Positions 32,376 through 43,447 of a DNA stretch of 56,759 nt are shown one piece after another. The notes beneath the pieces were generated by a model. It saw only the letters and a program-made list of their open reading frames with translations. It was not told where the DNA came from and ran no database searches. The stretch is from contig MSJH02000715.1 of NCBI GenBank assembly GCA_001931875.2, forward strand, positions 1 to 56,759, written 5' to 3'. This DNA is from Byssochlamys sp. IMV 00236. Taxonomy: Eukaryota > Ascomycota > Eurotiomycetes > Eurotiales > Thermoascaceae. Numbering within the stretch: the stretch's first letter is position 1; each line of letters begins with the position of its first letter. The position numbers and the translations under genes are program-made.

Positions 32376-34974
32376 TTAGTGAATGGATGTGGTGGTGGTG
32401 GTGGTGGTACTAGTAGCGGTGGTATATTGTGCATGCTGACTTACACAGTCATAGCTGCTTTTGGCTGTTACGGATCTCATGTCTGTAGATGGAGACTTTA
32501 ATATCATTTGAATCCAACCTTTGGCTAGTTTAAATACTTTGGTTGATCCTTTCACTTTTGAGTATCTGACAGCGACAATCTGTCCTTCATCATGACTTTG
32601 ATGATTAACTGATAGTGCATCTATTGTCAATATAACATATCCATCATTATTATCTTCTTCACTATTCGAAGGCTGTAGTTTCATCTGTTGTTCCTGTGTC
32701 ATTCTTCCCATCGAAAGTAGGTCATGACTACTCCTCTTCTTATTGAGCATCATGCCAACAGCTGCTGAAGAAGAGGTAAGTAAAGAATGGTTGGATGATA
32801 GTCGTTGCACTTGTCTTGTCCACCATCCCGGATGGATGTGTTGAATCGAACTTGGATTGGCAGAATTGACACTTGCAAAGGATGAAGTTGTTGCCTTTTG
32901 ATGTTGTCGGTGCATTTCGGACAGTTTATCATTTGAGTTGAATAGTTTGGATCGAAATAGTGATGACCCATTTGACGTGGTGGCATATTGTGTTGGTTTT
33001 TTGAAATTTCGTAAAGTGAGTAGACATACAAGTTGGTGACTCGAGTTTTGATAGTAGGTAATACCAAGCAGTTCACATACAAGTCGTATCATCTTGATCA
33101 TCTCTTCTTGGCTCTGTTCATACTCCTCATCCTTTGATTGTGCTTGGGGCTGCTGTTGTGCATTGAATGTGGCAGACACACGGTGAGAGAGTCGTCTGGG
33201 TCTTCGTTCGACAGCAGTTAGTGTAGAAGATGTCGTAGAATAGCCTGATACGACTGTAGTTGAAGACCCGCTTCTAACTTTGCACTGCAGGGTATAGTAG
33301 CTAATATGGTCTTTGGCAACACGTTGATAGATCTGCGACAGGTTGAGTGCAGATGCTGCTTTTCTAATCTGTTTTGGTTCGGTATGCTGATCGATTACGA
33401 TATCGGCTCGTTTAAATTTACGAAATAGATGGCTAATAGGGGATTTTAATTCCGTAAATTGGTGTATAGATTGTAGCTTGATTTGTTTTAGTGAAACCAT
33501 AATGTTCTGATGTAACTCTGAACGAACGACAGATTGTGCGTCCAAGTCGATAGGCATCTTGGATGAATGTGGTGCTTGTCCAGTAAAGTAGGTTGAAGGA
33601 TTGGTAATGTGATAGATGATCGTTTTGGGAACTTTATTTCCTCTTCTTTTCTCTTCCTCCAGATCACGTTTACAGACCATCTTTGTGTTTTTTGAAGCAA
33701 TCTGAAGTTTTGCCTTATCATCAGCTCGACCTGACGCAGCGTAGGCTTCAGTCGCTTCAATAGCATGATAAAAAGGGCTTTGGATACGTTCACTAAACAC
33801 GTCTTCTAATTCACCATAATTGTTCAACCAAGGATCATCACTGAGGCACGAACGTAAACATAATCTTTCGTACTTTTCAACGGATAGACATTTTTGGATA
33901 GTGTCCTGTAACGCAGGGCTCAGGTGAGTGGGTATTTTATAATGTCTGCCAATGACATATTTCTTGAGTTCAGAAACAGCTAGAGAAAAAAAAAAAAATA
34001 GTTATAGTTTCGTACTCTTGTCTATTTTTTCTTACTTTTGGCATGGGCAAATGGTTCATAGCCAGCAGTCATTCTAAACAAGATGATGCCAAGGCACCAA
34101 CAATCGACTTCGGGACCAACATAAGCTCTTGCACTGATGATTTCAGGACTGTAATAGAGCATAGAGCCTATATATAGCAAAAGTTTTTAAGTAACGTGAC
34201 CCAATGCATGTGTGATTGCTAGTACCACAGATTGTATTTAGACGATGTAAACCAAATCTATTTCCTAAACCAAAGTCAGCTAATTTTACTCGATGTTCAG
34301 GTGTTAGCAGTATGTTTGGTGCCTATGGACGATAATTATTATACAAAGATTACGTATATATGATTCTGGATTTACCTTTAAATCTCGATGTACCACCCAC
34401 TTTGAATGACAATGATCCACCGCCTTTACCAGCTGACGAAAGATAAGTCTTGCTTCATGTTCAGGCAAATAACTTTTATTTAATGACTTTAGATATTCTT
34501 CCAAGTTGTGTCCCTTGACATACTCCATAACGAGGTAGAGTGCATCAGCTGTCTCAATCGTCTCTTTTAGATGAACAATGTTTTCATGATCCAAAATCTC
34601 CATTAATGATATTTCTCGGACAAGTCTTGACATAACACGATATTCATGAGCTCTTTTATTAATCATCTAATCAAAGTGGGTAAGGAGTAAATTCTAGTGA
34701 CACTATTTATTACCTTGATTGCCACTAATTCTCCTGAAAGATAATGTTTGGCCAAGATGACTTTACTAAATTTTCCATCACCCAAAGGGGATTGAAATAT
34801 ATAATCGCCAATTCCATTCAACAGACTATCTGAATTAAACGGTACAATCTTATCTTTACTTTTTTTAGCCGAGGTTCTTTTAGAATCAGCTGTACTGCTT
34901 TCGTCCTTCATTTCAATAGTTGTCGACTTTTGTTTCCATTTTGACCTAAAAGGATTACTAACACCAAGCACCAT
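32376..34974 (-). CDS. CAMK/Snf1-like Ser/Thr kinase with C-terminal KA1-like domain
   Basis: Exons 34974-34714, 34666-34376, 34322-34226, 34167-34036 and 33979-32376 encode 794 aa. Kinase domain at about residues 55-310: 'LGDGKFSKVILAKHYLSGEL' with 'VAIK', 'REISLMEILDHENIVHLKET', 'HRDLKAPNILL', 'LADFGLGNRF', and 'CGSMLYYSPEIIS', where the usual APE is SPE. The long C-terminal part is Ser/Gln-rich and ends with a segment like the lipid-binding KA1 domain of MARK/Kin1/Hsl1 kinases ('IVAVRYSKVKGSTKVFKLAK'). Such kinases act on polarity, septum and cell-cycle targets at the cortex. A His/Thr codon run (ACC/CAC) sits next to the stop. Confidence 0.82.
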
Positions 34975-35244
34975 TATATAAAAAGTAACTTGTTTATATT
35001 TAGAAAGAAAAAAGAAAAAGAAGAGGGGGGGAAGAGGGAGGAAGAAAGGAAGACAAGAGAAAAAAAAAGTATCTAAAATAAGGAACGTGATGTTGTGAGG
35101 TTACATTAAGCGGTATTTCAAAATAAAACAACAACAAAAACAAACACTCTTCTAGTTATACGTTTTAGTTGATTTTCAATGTCTTCTTTATTGTTTAAAA
35201 GACAGCATTTAATAATACATAAAGTGAACTTGATGTTTTAGAGT

Positions 35245-35815
35245 ATAACATAAATGTGGTCAATACTTATAAATAACATGTAATTGAAAAAGTTGTTAGA
35301 GACTTTATATAAATAGTCTGATCTTGACTTCTTTGGACCAAAGTAAGACCAGCTATTCCCCAGTTAGCCTTAAGGTATGTTATATTCTTTACTCTTATAA
35401 GAAGCTGATATGTAGTATTATAGATCACAATCGAAACTAACCCGGTGTTGGCTGGGGATAGTTTGGTTCTTACCAAACTTTGGTCCCAAGCATTCATTCA
35501 ATCCCTTCCGCTCCTTCCTTCTCTCTTCCCTGCTCTTCTCTCTTGTTTCTCGTTCTCTTTTTTTTCGCTTGCCCGGGCTAGTTATCGCCAGCCCAACCCA
35601 GAATACACTTCGGGTAAGTTATTGATTATTTCTCTATAAGTTTACTCACTTTTCCTGCTTCTTTTTCTCTTGTAAATCCTCTTCTTTATAGTGCAAGTAT
35701 TTAATATCAATGTAAATAACTGATTTACTAGTCATTTCTTTTGCTTCTGGTGAGCTCTCTTTTATCATTAATTGTTGTCTCATTTTGTTGTCTGAAATTA
35801 TCATTTTTTTATCAG
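35245..35815 (-). repeat. Decayed dispersed repeat, copy A (interrupted)
   Basis: The stretch 35719-35785 and the stretch 35250-35283 are similar to two adjoining parts of one continuous segment at 48086-48182. On the minus strand the first part reads 'RQQLMIKESSPEAKEMTSKS', matching 'RQQIVIKENPQKAKEMISKS' in copy B, which suggests an old protein-coding mobile element. In this copy the two parts are split by a block of about 430 bp flanked by ATGTAA direct repeats. Confidence 0.55.
35284..35709. mobile_element. Putative ~430-bp insertion with internal foldback
   Basis: This block interrupts repeat copy A and is bracketed by ATGTAA (35278-35283 and 35710-35715), a candidate target-site duplication. 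Inside, 35331-35369 and 35450-35490 are imperfect reverse complements (shared words include GGACCAAAGT and ATCCCCAG/CTATTCCCCAG-like pieces), giving a stem of roughly 35-40 bp with an 80-bp loop. No coding capacity. It resembles a small non-autonomous element, but clear terminal inverted repeats at its outer edges were not seen. Confidence 0.4.
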
Positions 35816-35884
35816 TGTGTGAATAAAGTGTAAAGTGTACAGAAACATACACCATTAAATACCTTTAATCCTTACAAGACTTTG

Positions 35885-36126
35885 TCCTGGAAGCGGTAGT
35901 CAAATACGAAAGTAACGAGGGGTAGTTTAATCATCCAGTTGGTACTGAAGAAGATTTCGATGCTTGCTCTGTGTTCAAACTAAAAAGACTACTACAGAAG
36001 CTAACAGAAGGATATATATGTAATGTATCTCTTCAACGCCAACTGACTAACCACATTCAACAGCAATTTCGTGCTCTTGTAAATTATGTCAATTCCGGGG
36101 CTACTCGCATTGTTTATTATCATTAA
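35885..36126 (+). pseudogene. Decayed coding fragment, unknown origin
   Basis: One frame reads protein-like for about 80 codons with a single internal TAG: 'VLEAVVKYESNEG', stop, 'VGTEEDFDACSVFKLKRLLQ', 'KLTEGYICNVSLQRQLTNHI', 'QQQFRALVNYVNSGATRIVY'. It ends at TAA. No start codon or splice sites that rescue it were found. Its place beside transposon debris suggests it derives from a mobile-element gene, but I do not recognise the family. Confidence 0.3.
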
Positions 36127-37081
36127 ACAATGTACCCAGCGGAAATATATAATTAGTACATGAGGATCCAAGAACAATTCTATAAAAAGAATGATTGCCA
36201 GAAGGAACCCGTTAGACTTTGGCTGCAAAAGGGACTTTAGCAAAATCTTGTGGCTCTTATTATCGCTGTCAGCTGAAGCAAAACAAGAGCAGTAACAGCA
36301 GTATTGCTTCTTTAGAAATCAAGCTGGCCCAGATGGTCGACACAGTGAAGTAAAAAGCAGCAAGTGCCTGATAATAAAGAAGCACCAATTATATAAAGAA
36401 GTCAGAGGAAGGATGCTTCAGTTTTACTGTCATCTGAGTTGGGCAAGACGCAAAGGACGTGACCAAACAAAGGTTCAGAGACAAATTATACAGTCTTTCA
36501 GCAAAGAAAATGATAAATAATATAGGCTCCGAAACTAATGTTGTTTTCTGTAAATAAAGAAGTAAAGTAGCTTATGTGTATTTACGCGATATAATCTATT
36601 TTAACCTTTTCTTTATGCATTTGGTCATGCGTCACACAGGCCGTTCCAGTCAATCTTTTCGATTTCTCAATGGAGCCTATAGCGTCTTGCTCCGTCGAAG
36701 GTATCTTCAAGGTTGCACCATTTTAGGCCATAGATAATAGCATATAGTCGATAATTGCATGCTTCAACCAGAATATTTCTGGATATTGGGTCGAGTGAGC
36801 GGTCATTGCACTAAACTCGTCAATTGTCAGAATTGTTAAGTGATGTTTATGAAAATAAGAGTGTTTTGTTAGTGCGCCAAGAACCACTTTAAATAAAAGA
36901 GAGTCTTTTTACACTCCTATTTCATAGCGATACAACTTTTACAGGCATGGTGATGTGAACAGTATTCCCCTCTTCAGAAGACCTCCAAAGAGTAATGGTG
37001 CTCCTGGATTTAATGCACTGTCCTAACATCTTGTAAGAATAAAACGGATACTACTTTTTTTATTATTCATTATTTTCTTAA

Positions 37082-38900
37082 TTAAAATCCAAATAAGCCA
37101 TTTCTTGATAATGCAGATTCCAAATGAATGGGTACTTCTTTCTCCAGTTCCTCTTCTCTCTTCTTGTCCATCTTTTTTGTCGTTAATGCTCCAATCTTTT
37201 TGTAATACTCCATTAAGCGTTTGTGATTACCAGCCTTAGCGAGGTCTAGTGGTGTAATTACTTTTCGGGGAACATAAGAGTTGAAATCACATCCGCATCG
37301 TTCAATCAATAAAGATGCTACTTCAAGGTGTCCATATCTTGATGCCCAATGCAAGGGTGTTTCACCTCTCGCATCTGCTTGTTCTACTGGTAGTTGACAT
37401 GTTTGTACTAGAAACGCAACGAGGTCCGCATGCCCGGAAGCAGCAGCATAATGTAAAGCACTCGCACCTGACACAAATGAATTAATATTGATTAAACACA
37501 CCACTTTTTTTCTCTTACCTGTTGTATCAACCTGTAGGTGGTATTTTGGAGATGTCATCGAGATAATATACTCTACAACAGTGATATGACAGTGCTCGGC
37601 TGCGACATGGAGCGCCGTTTTATTCTTGACACCTGCACCTCTCGCCATCACGAGGTCTGCACCAGCCTCAATTAAAGTTTGCAAACCTGGGAGCCAGCCC
37701 ATACTTGCAGCTAAATAAACTGGAGTCATCTTGTCTTCTTCTACATCACTTAGTGTCATTGCATTAGGATTTGCTCCATGCTGTAACAGTAAGTCTATAC
37801 ATGACGTTGCCTTAATAGCTATCATGGCATGTAGCATACCATAACCATATTTTATATTTTTAAAACTTGGTGATTGCTTTGCTGTATTAGGAGATCCACC
37901 TCTTCTCAAGAAATTACTTTTTTGCATAATAAAGTTAGTATCTCCCTAAACAATCTTTGTTCCTGATTATTGCTTACCTTATCATTTTCTCCAAAGTTGC
38001 GTCCACAGATTTGCTTTTAGCAATAGTATCCCAAAGTGCATCAGATCCACCGAAGGCAATTGGATCTACTTTACGCTGTTGAATGATTGAAGGATTCAAA
38101 TGGCCGACATTCACTGTTCGATTGGCAGTAGTAGGCGACTCGTTTGACCAAGAACCTTTTCTGGCTTGCATTGATTTATCATTATCCGAATTACCACTGA
38201 GTGTGGAGTTTTGTCGAATACGAGGTAATGGCGGGGTTGGCAAAGAATCAAAGGCCCAGTTGCTATTATTGCTGTTATTACTTGTGAGATTGTTGGAGGA
38301 AGAAGAGGATGTGGACGAGGATGAGGATCGAGAAAGATGACGACTTCGCATATCTGGTAAGGGAGGTGGGCTTTGGGGAATAGGTGGTGGAGGTGAGTGA
38401 TAGAATGCATGAGTAGCAGGTTCTGGTGTAGGAGCAGGCGCGAATGAAAAAGGTGGAGGAACGAAAGGCATCCTAGAACCGTCATAGCTGGATGAGTTAT
38501 TTGAGTCCATTGAGGGACTTCGTGGTCGACCGACGAGTTGTTTATTTAATTCTACTGATTTATCGTATTTTTTCTTGTAAAATTGCATCTCTCTCACGGC
38601 CTTCTCATAACGACGTTGGTAACTTTCTTCAGCTGATTGTAAATTTTCATATTCTTGTTCGAGTATCTCTGATCGCTGTTGAAGCATAGTTACGATGCGA
38701 TCATAATCGGCCACAAGTCGCTTGATCTCTGCTCGAATGGCCTGTTTCAAGTCTTCGTCCGATACACGATGGGTTAATGCCATCAAAGCCTCTTTGGGAC
38801 TCATCGATCTTTGTGCACTGATAGTCTCATTTTCAGATATGTCTTGCAATTGCATTCGTTGAAAAGCACGTGTGTCTTCATTCATTGAAGTTGGGAGCAT
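37082..38900 (-). CDS. Coiled-coil, proline-rich, ankyrin-repeat protein
   Basis: Exons 38900-37978, 37916-37519 and 37467-37082 give 568 aa. Order: a short N-terminus; a coiled coil of about 90 residues ('RLVADYDRIVTMLQQRSEIL'); a Pro/Ser-rich linker with PPPxP runs ('HSPPPPIPQSPPPLP') and a Ser/Asn tract, which suits SH3 or WW partners; then about five ankyrin repeats ('GYGMLHAMIAIKATSCIDLL', 'TPVYLAASMGWLPGLQTLIE', 'TALHVAAEHCHITVVEYI', 'SALHYAAASGHADLVAFLV', 'TPLHWASRYGHLEVASLLIE'); and a charged tail. No enzyme domain. It is probably a cytoplasmic scaffold. I do not know a named fungal family with exactly this order. Confidence 0.8.
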
Positions 38901-39489
38901 TATGAATAATTATGTACTATGATTGTATATACAGAATATGTATATTAAGAAAGAAAAAAAAAAAAGTATGTAAAATAATAGAGAGAGAAAAGAAAGAAAA
39001 GAAACTAATTTCACTTTACACAAAAAGTAGAACTCACAAACACAAGATTTTCCCAACGGGAAACAGGGATCAAAGTAGGGCGGTTGTTCAATCTCCTTTC
39101 TATAAGCAAAAGAGAGACTGATTTTCCCTTTATTTTGGGAGAAACTAATTATTAATTCTTCCCCCCCTTTCTTTTTCTTTTCTCTTTTATTTATTGTTTT
39201 CCTTTCATTTAAAATAAATAACAAACGCGGAGAATCATCTTGCGTCTGTCGTGCAACCTACTTTTATTTATAAAAAATTTATAAAAAAGCAAGGACCTCT
39301 TTTTTTTTTTTTTTCTTTTTTTTCTTGTTAACTTTCTCCATGTTTTGTAATACAAAATGGTTCTTTGCAACACATTCTATCTAATCTGTACACGGATCAG
39401 GCACGCAAAATGTTGTTTTTGTTGTACCTGAAAAAGTTTCTTTAGAATACCGCACAGATTTTATTGATAGAAACAATAAATAATCCCTT
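38901..39489. promoter_or_regulatory. Promoter region of the ankyrin gene
   Basis: 589 bp between the ankyrin gene start and the patatin gene stop (same strand). It carries long T/C-rich and A-rich runs (38950-39005, 39160-39190, 39300-39330) typical of core-promoter zones in this genome. No gene seen. Confidence 0.4.
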
Positions 39490-41885
39490 TTAACTAGAAC
39501 TGTCACCATGGCTACTATGACTATCATGGTCATCAGTTAATAATTCCTTTTCTCCTATTCTGTCTCCTTCTTCTCCTCCTTTCTTTAATGCGATGGTATC
39601 ATTGAATTGTGCCATGAATTTACGACGACGATGTTGTTCTTCGTCTGTAGTTGGCATACTAGCACGACGACCACTAAGGAATATATTTTCATCTTCAGTA
39701 TCTACGTCACTTGCATCATGCCTTCCTTGTTCTTTTGTTATCTTGCGTCCAAGTTCAATTGCCGTCTCAATGCGTAGACGATTGGATATGATGGATACCT
39801 TGGGCCATGTGCGTAATTGTCCCATATACATAAGTTTTTTCAATCTTTGTTCTCCGGGGTCTGCAACAGTATAAAGCCAGTCCATAAGACCTGTCTTGGG
39901 CAATATCGTCACACTGCCATCAAATTTTTGTAAAAATACAGAACTCCAGTCTTGATCGTGAATGTTGGGGAGCAATTTCAAATGTCGTATCACTTTCATC
40001 CATTTGGCTAGGTCTAATTTTAGCATCTGTTCAATCGTCGATGCCAAGAATCCACCTCTCCAACCACGTCCTTGTCGGTGAGTGACAGGCCTACCAGGGC
40101 TTCCTTGGTTGGCATAAAAGAATAGATGAACATGTGGGTTCACCTGACTGACAATAGTGTAATTCACGTTGAACTGAGTGTTGAGGGCTAAGGTAGGTAT
40201 ATCTGTACGCAAACTTCCATCTTTAAACTTATGTCCGTAGTTATAAGGAATCAGGTGTTCTGAATTGGGTTTCTTTTGCATAAGTACAACAGCTGGTAAT
40301 ATCTATTTATACAAAATATATTTAAAAAACTGTTTGCCAAGTATAATGTCACACATTAACTTACTCCTGGAATAGCACATGAAGCTAGAACTGCACTCCA
40401 AATCACACAGTCGGGAGCAGTTATGTAATTCAATAGTTTGGGTGGTGAGTGAGGGTCATAAGGGATCACTGACACGTTGAAGATACGTCCTGTCTTTTCA
40501 AACGCTTCTTTAAATGTCAAGGAACCATTACAATACCACATGGCCTCTCGACACCATCTTTCAGGATCGAATAGTGCTCCTGTCTTTATGTAACGCATGA
40601 TCAATGTTTTCCAATTATCACCGACAATACGAATTCTTTGGGCTAATTGGGGATTTAGGATTTCATGTAGTTCTTCATTGGATCGAGTACAGACAATTGC
40701 CCCCATAAGTGACCCAGCCGATGTTCCCGTGATGATAGAAGGTAGCAGTCCACGATCTAATAAGGCACGGATGACACCTAGATGGTAATAGCCAAACCCT
40801 GCACCTCCTGATAAACAAAATGCTGTTCGACCGTAGTTCTTGGCATATAGTTTAAAAGCTAATCGTTTTTCGTCTAAAGGAACATGTGGACTTCTTGCAA
40901 GTGCTTCAATACATCTTGTTACTGTAAATAGCAAAGAGAGAGAGAGAGAGAGAAATGTGAGTGTGTTTACATAACAATGGGGTATGAATGATGTACCTTC
41001 CTCTACGTATTCTTCAATAAGAACCTTTGTTCCTAGATAGGTATTACTGTACAACTGTTCATTTTCAATGCCAGCAAAATTTTGCTTTAAGCAGACATAG
41101 AGCACATCCATCATTTTCAAGGCATCCTCTACTGTATCACCTTCCCTATAGGTTTTCAAATGCTTGACTACTTTTTGTAATAATCTATAATCATAGTAAG
41201 CATAAGGAATAGTCTTCTTCCATTCATCCTTATGCATATATCTATCGAGTTTATCTGCTGCTTCACACCATTCCTTGTAGCTTTTTGACTGACGAAGCTT
41301 ATCACGCAACCTTTTTTTTTCACCTCGCCTGAAACACAAACTGTCAATAAAGGGGTTTTGGGGATCAACCCTTTTTTTTTGGTTATTTTTTTTACTTTTA
41401 CCAACTAACTACATTTTCCCAAATTCGAACAATTTGACGTAATGAAATATAAGCAACAAGTTCGACGGCGATGATACAACCAATGATATACTATTATGTC
41501 TGTAGTGAGTTCTAAGGTGTATATTATGTAATAGAATAATTACTATAAGTGGATATCGTAAGAGTGAATAAGAAATGCCATTTGGTTTTGCAGCTTCTTG
41601 TTGTTTCAAGCGACGTTTAGATCTTTTTAACTTCTTGTCTACGTTCTGTCTGACTGATCTTCCGGGAAGTGCGTCTGTCCAAGCGGATATATGCTCTGCA
41701 TCCATGGACGTAGGGTCGTATGCAAGTGCGTTCATAAAGTCAGCTACATGCATCTCATTCACATAATCCGACTTTAATGAACTGGTATCCGTTTCATGAT
41801 CCAAACATCGTGTGCCGGAATCATCGGCTGTCGTTACAATTTTATTAGTTGTCTTCTTTACTGCGTTTTCTGAATTTTTAACCAT
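39490..41885 (-). CDS. Patatin-like phospholipase/triacylglycerol lipase (Tgl3/4/5 type)
   Basis: Exons 41885-41544, 41490-41402, 41340-40997, 40921-40365 and 40302-39490 encode 714 aa. The N-terminus is polar; splicing exon 1 to exon 2 creates a membrane segment ('PLIYIIGCIIAVELVAYISL') and a following basic stretch, the DUF3336-like region of fungal patatin lipases ('SKSYKEWCEAADKLD'). The patatin domain has the oxyanion loop 'SGGAGFGYYHLGV', the nucleophile elbow 'GTSAGS' (Ser about 326) and the dyad Asp in 'KDGSLRTDIP' (about 472). These lipases hydrolyse stored triacylglycerol or act as acyltransferases at lipid droplets. An AG-dinucleotide run (40934-40953) lies in an intron. Catalytic residues are intact. 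Confidence 0.9.
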
Positions 41886-42130
41886 GTTTTAATAATAAAA
41901 AGAGGAAAAAGAAAAATAGAAAATGCCTTTATATTGAGTTTAAAATCAATAATTACACCTCCGCTGATTTTGTTCGGATTTTGAATTAATATTTTAGGCG
42001 ACGGCCGTTGTACCTTTTATGCAAGTGAGGGTTGTGAGAAAGCATCAGTGACGTACACAGCCATCAGTTAAAAACTATCTTTGTTTTTATTTCTCTTTTC
42101 TTTTTTTTTCTTTTCTTTTCTTTATTAAAA
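41886..42130. promoter_or_regulatory. Bidirectional promoter, patatin lipase / NIPSNAP
   Basis: Only 245 bp separate the start codons of two outward-reading genes. A CT/T-rich tract (42083-42125) directly precedes the NIPSNAP ATG, and an A-rich tract (41890-41915) precedes the lipase ATG. The middle contains a GC-rich patch (41996-42010). Confidence 0.5.
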
Positions 42131-43438
42131 ATGTTGTCAAGAGTCAGTAAATCTTATTTAACCACTCGTACCTTATATACTACCGCTCGTCTAGCTCGCC
42201 CTTTTCCTACTCTTTCTCTAAAGGAACAGGAACCTGCACCACCAAAACAGGGTAGAGCAAATGAAATTATCGAAGCTGTCCTTTATGGCTCAAAAAAGAC
42301 AAGAGAAGAAGAGAACCAAACTCATTCAAAGGTATTAGCAAGAGGAAAATATGTCCATGAACTTCAAGGTAAGTTATTGCTAGCTTATCTAGTCACATGT
42401 ATCTCATTAGTGCCTACAGTACACAATGTTAAGCCTGATAAAGTCAATGAATACACTGAATTAGTGTAAGTATAGTCATAGGGTAAGATTATGTATCTCT
42501 TAATGATGTCAATAGATCAAAGTACATGCCTTTAATCGCTAACGATCCCGCAAACAACTTACACTTGTGTGGAAGTTGGTCTGTCGAGATTGGAGAACAA
42601 GATACATTTGGTAAGTACATGTGTTGGGTACATCCTTTTACTGTTCACTAAACAAGATACGGGTAATAAGTTCATATTTGGGAGTACAAGGGATATCCCG
42701 GCCATAAACATACCATGGAGCGTTTATCCAAAGATGAGGTAAGAGCGAGTTTACCAGGCTTAAGATACACACGCGTTAGAGAGAAACTAAAACAATGTAG
42801 GCTTATAACGAGTTCATGAATCGCCTTCGTCCTCTCTTGGTTTCTCGTCAAAATAATATGATGCTCGAATTCTCATTCTGGATGACTTCTCCTCCTAAAG
42901 TAACAAATAATATTTATGAGCTTCGTAAATACACCTTGAAGGTAAAAAAAAAAAAAAGATTATCCGGTTCCTTAATCTTATATCCTTCTCTCTATAGCCT
43001 GGACGATTGTTAGAGTGGGAAATGTACTGGTAAGTTATTCAGACTTGTTCACACGCGAATATGATCGTTTCACACACCGCATGTACACAGGAGAAGAGGA
43101 CTCGAATGTCGTCGAAAGTTTTGTGAGCCAGTAGGTGCTTGGTTTACCCAACTTGGGGAACTGAACACAGTTTATCATATGTGGACTTATCCGTAAGTCA
43201 AGGAATTTGTTCCAAAAAAGTATATTCAATAACGCATTTTTATACAGTGATTTACAAACTCGAAAGACAACGAGAGAAGATGCATGGAATACCGAGGGCT
43301 GGGCAGAGACTGTACAAAAGACAGGTACATATTAACCAATGATGGAACATTGTATGTTAACTACTTTGTGTAGTTCCTTTGGTCAATAATATGACTTCTT
43401 CCATATTAAAGCCTTTACCTTACAGCCCTTTACGATAA
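42131..43438 (+). CDS. NIPSNAP-family mitochondrial protein
   Basis: Nine exons (42131-42368, 42420-42465, 42516-42610, 42671-42738, 42801-42941, 42998-43029, 43091-43192, 43248-43324, 43374-43438) give 287 aa. The N-terminus ('MLSRVSKSYLTTRTLYTTAR') is basic and Ser/Thr-rich without acids, a typical mitochondrial presequence. Two NIPSNAP (ferredoxin-like, dimeric alpha-beta barrel) units follow: one around 'LCGSWSVEIGEQDTFVHIWE', with 'YPGHKHTMERL', and one around 'NNIYELRKYTLKPGRLLEWE', with 'GELNTVYHMWTYPDLQTRKT'. Human NIPSNAP1/2 are matrix proteins exposed on damaged mitochondria. The fungal role is poorly known. The acceptor of exon 2 could also be 9 nt upstream without changing the frame. 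Confidence 0.92.
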
Positions 43439-43447
43439 ATAAATGCT

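Larger units (their letters stand above)
34975..37081. other. 2.1-kb intergenic region with transposon debris
   Basis: It lies upstream of the kinase and downstream of the ankyrin gene. It holds a decayed repeat that is also present at 48.1 kb, an insertion-like block with a foldback (35284-35709), and decayed coding on the plus strand (35885-36126). The remainder (36130-37080) has short interrupted frames without a recognisable family. Confidence 0.5.

Noticed and set aside
35445..35639. 64-codon plus-strand ORF inside the foldback region
   Set aside because: It is a T/C-rich low-complexity reading that overlaps one arm of the inverted repeat; no coding signature.
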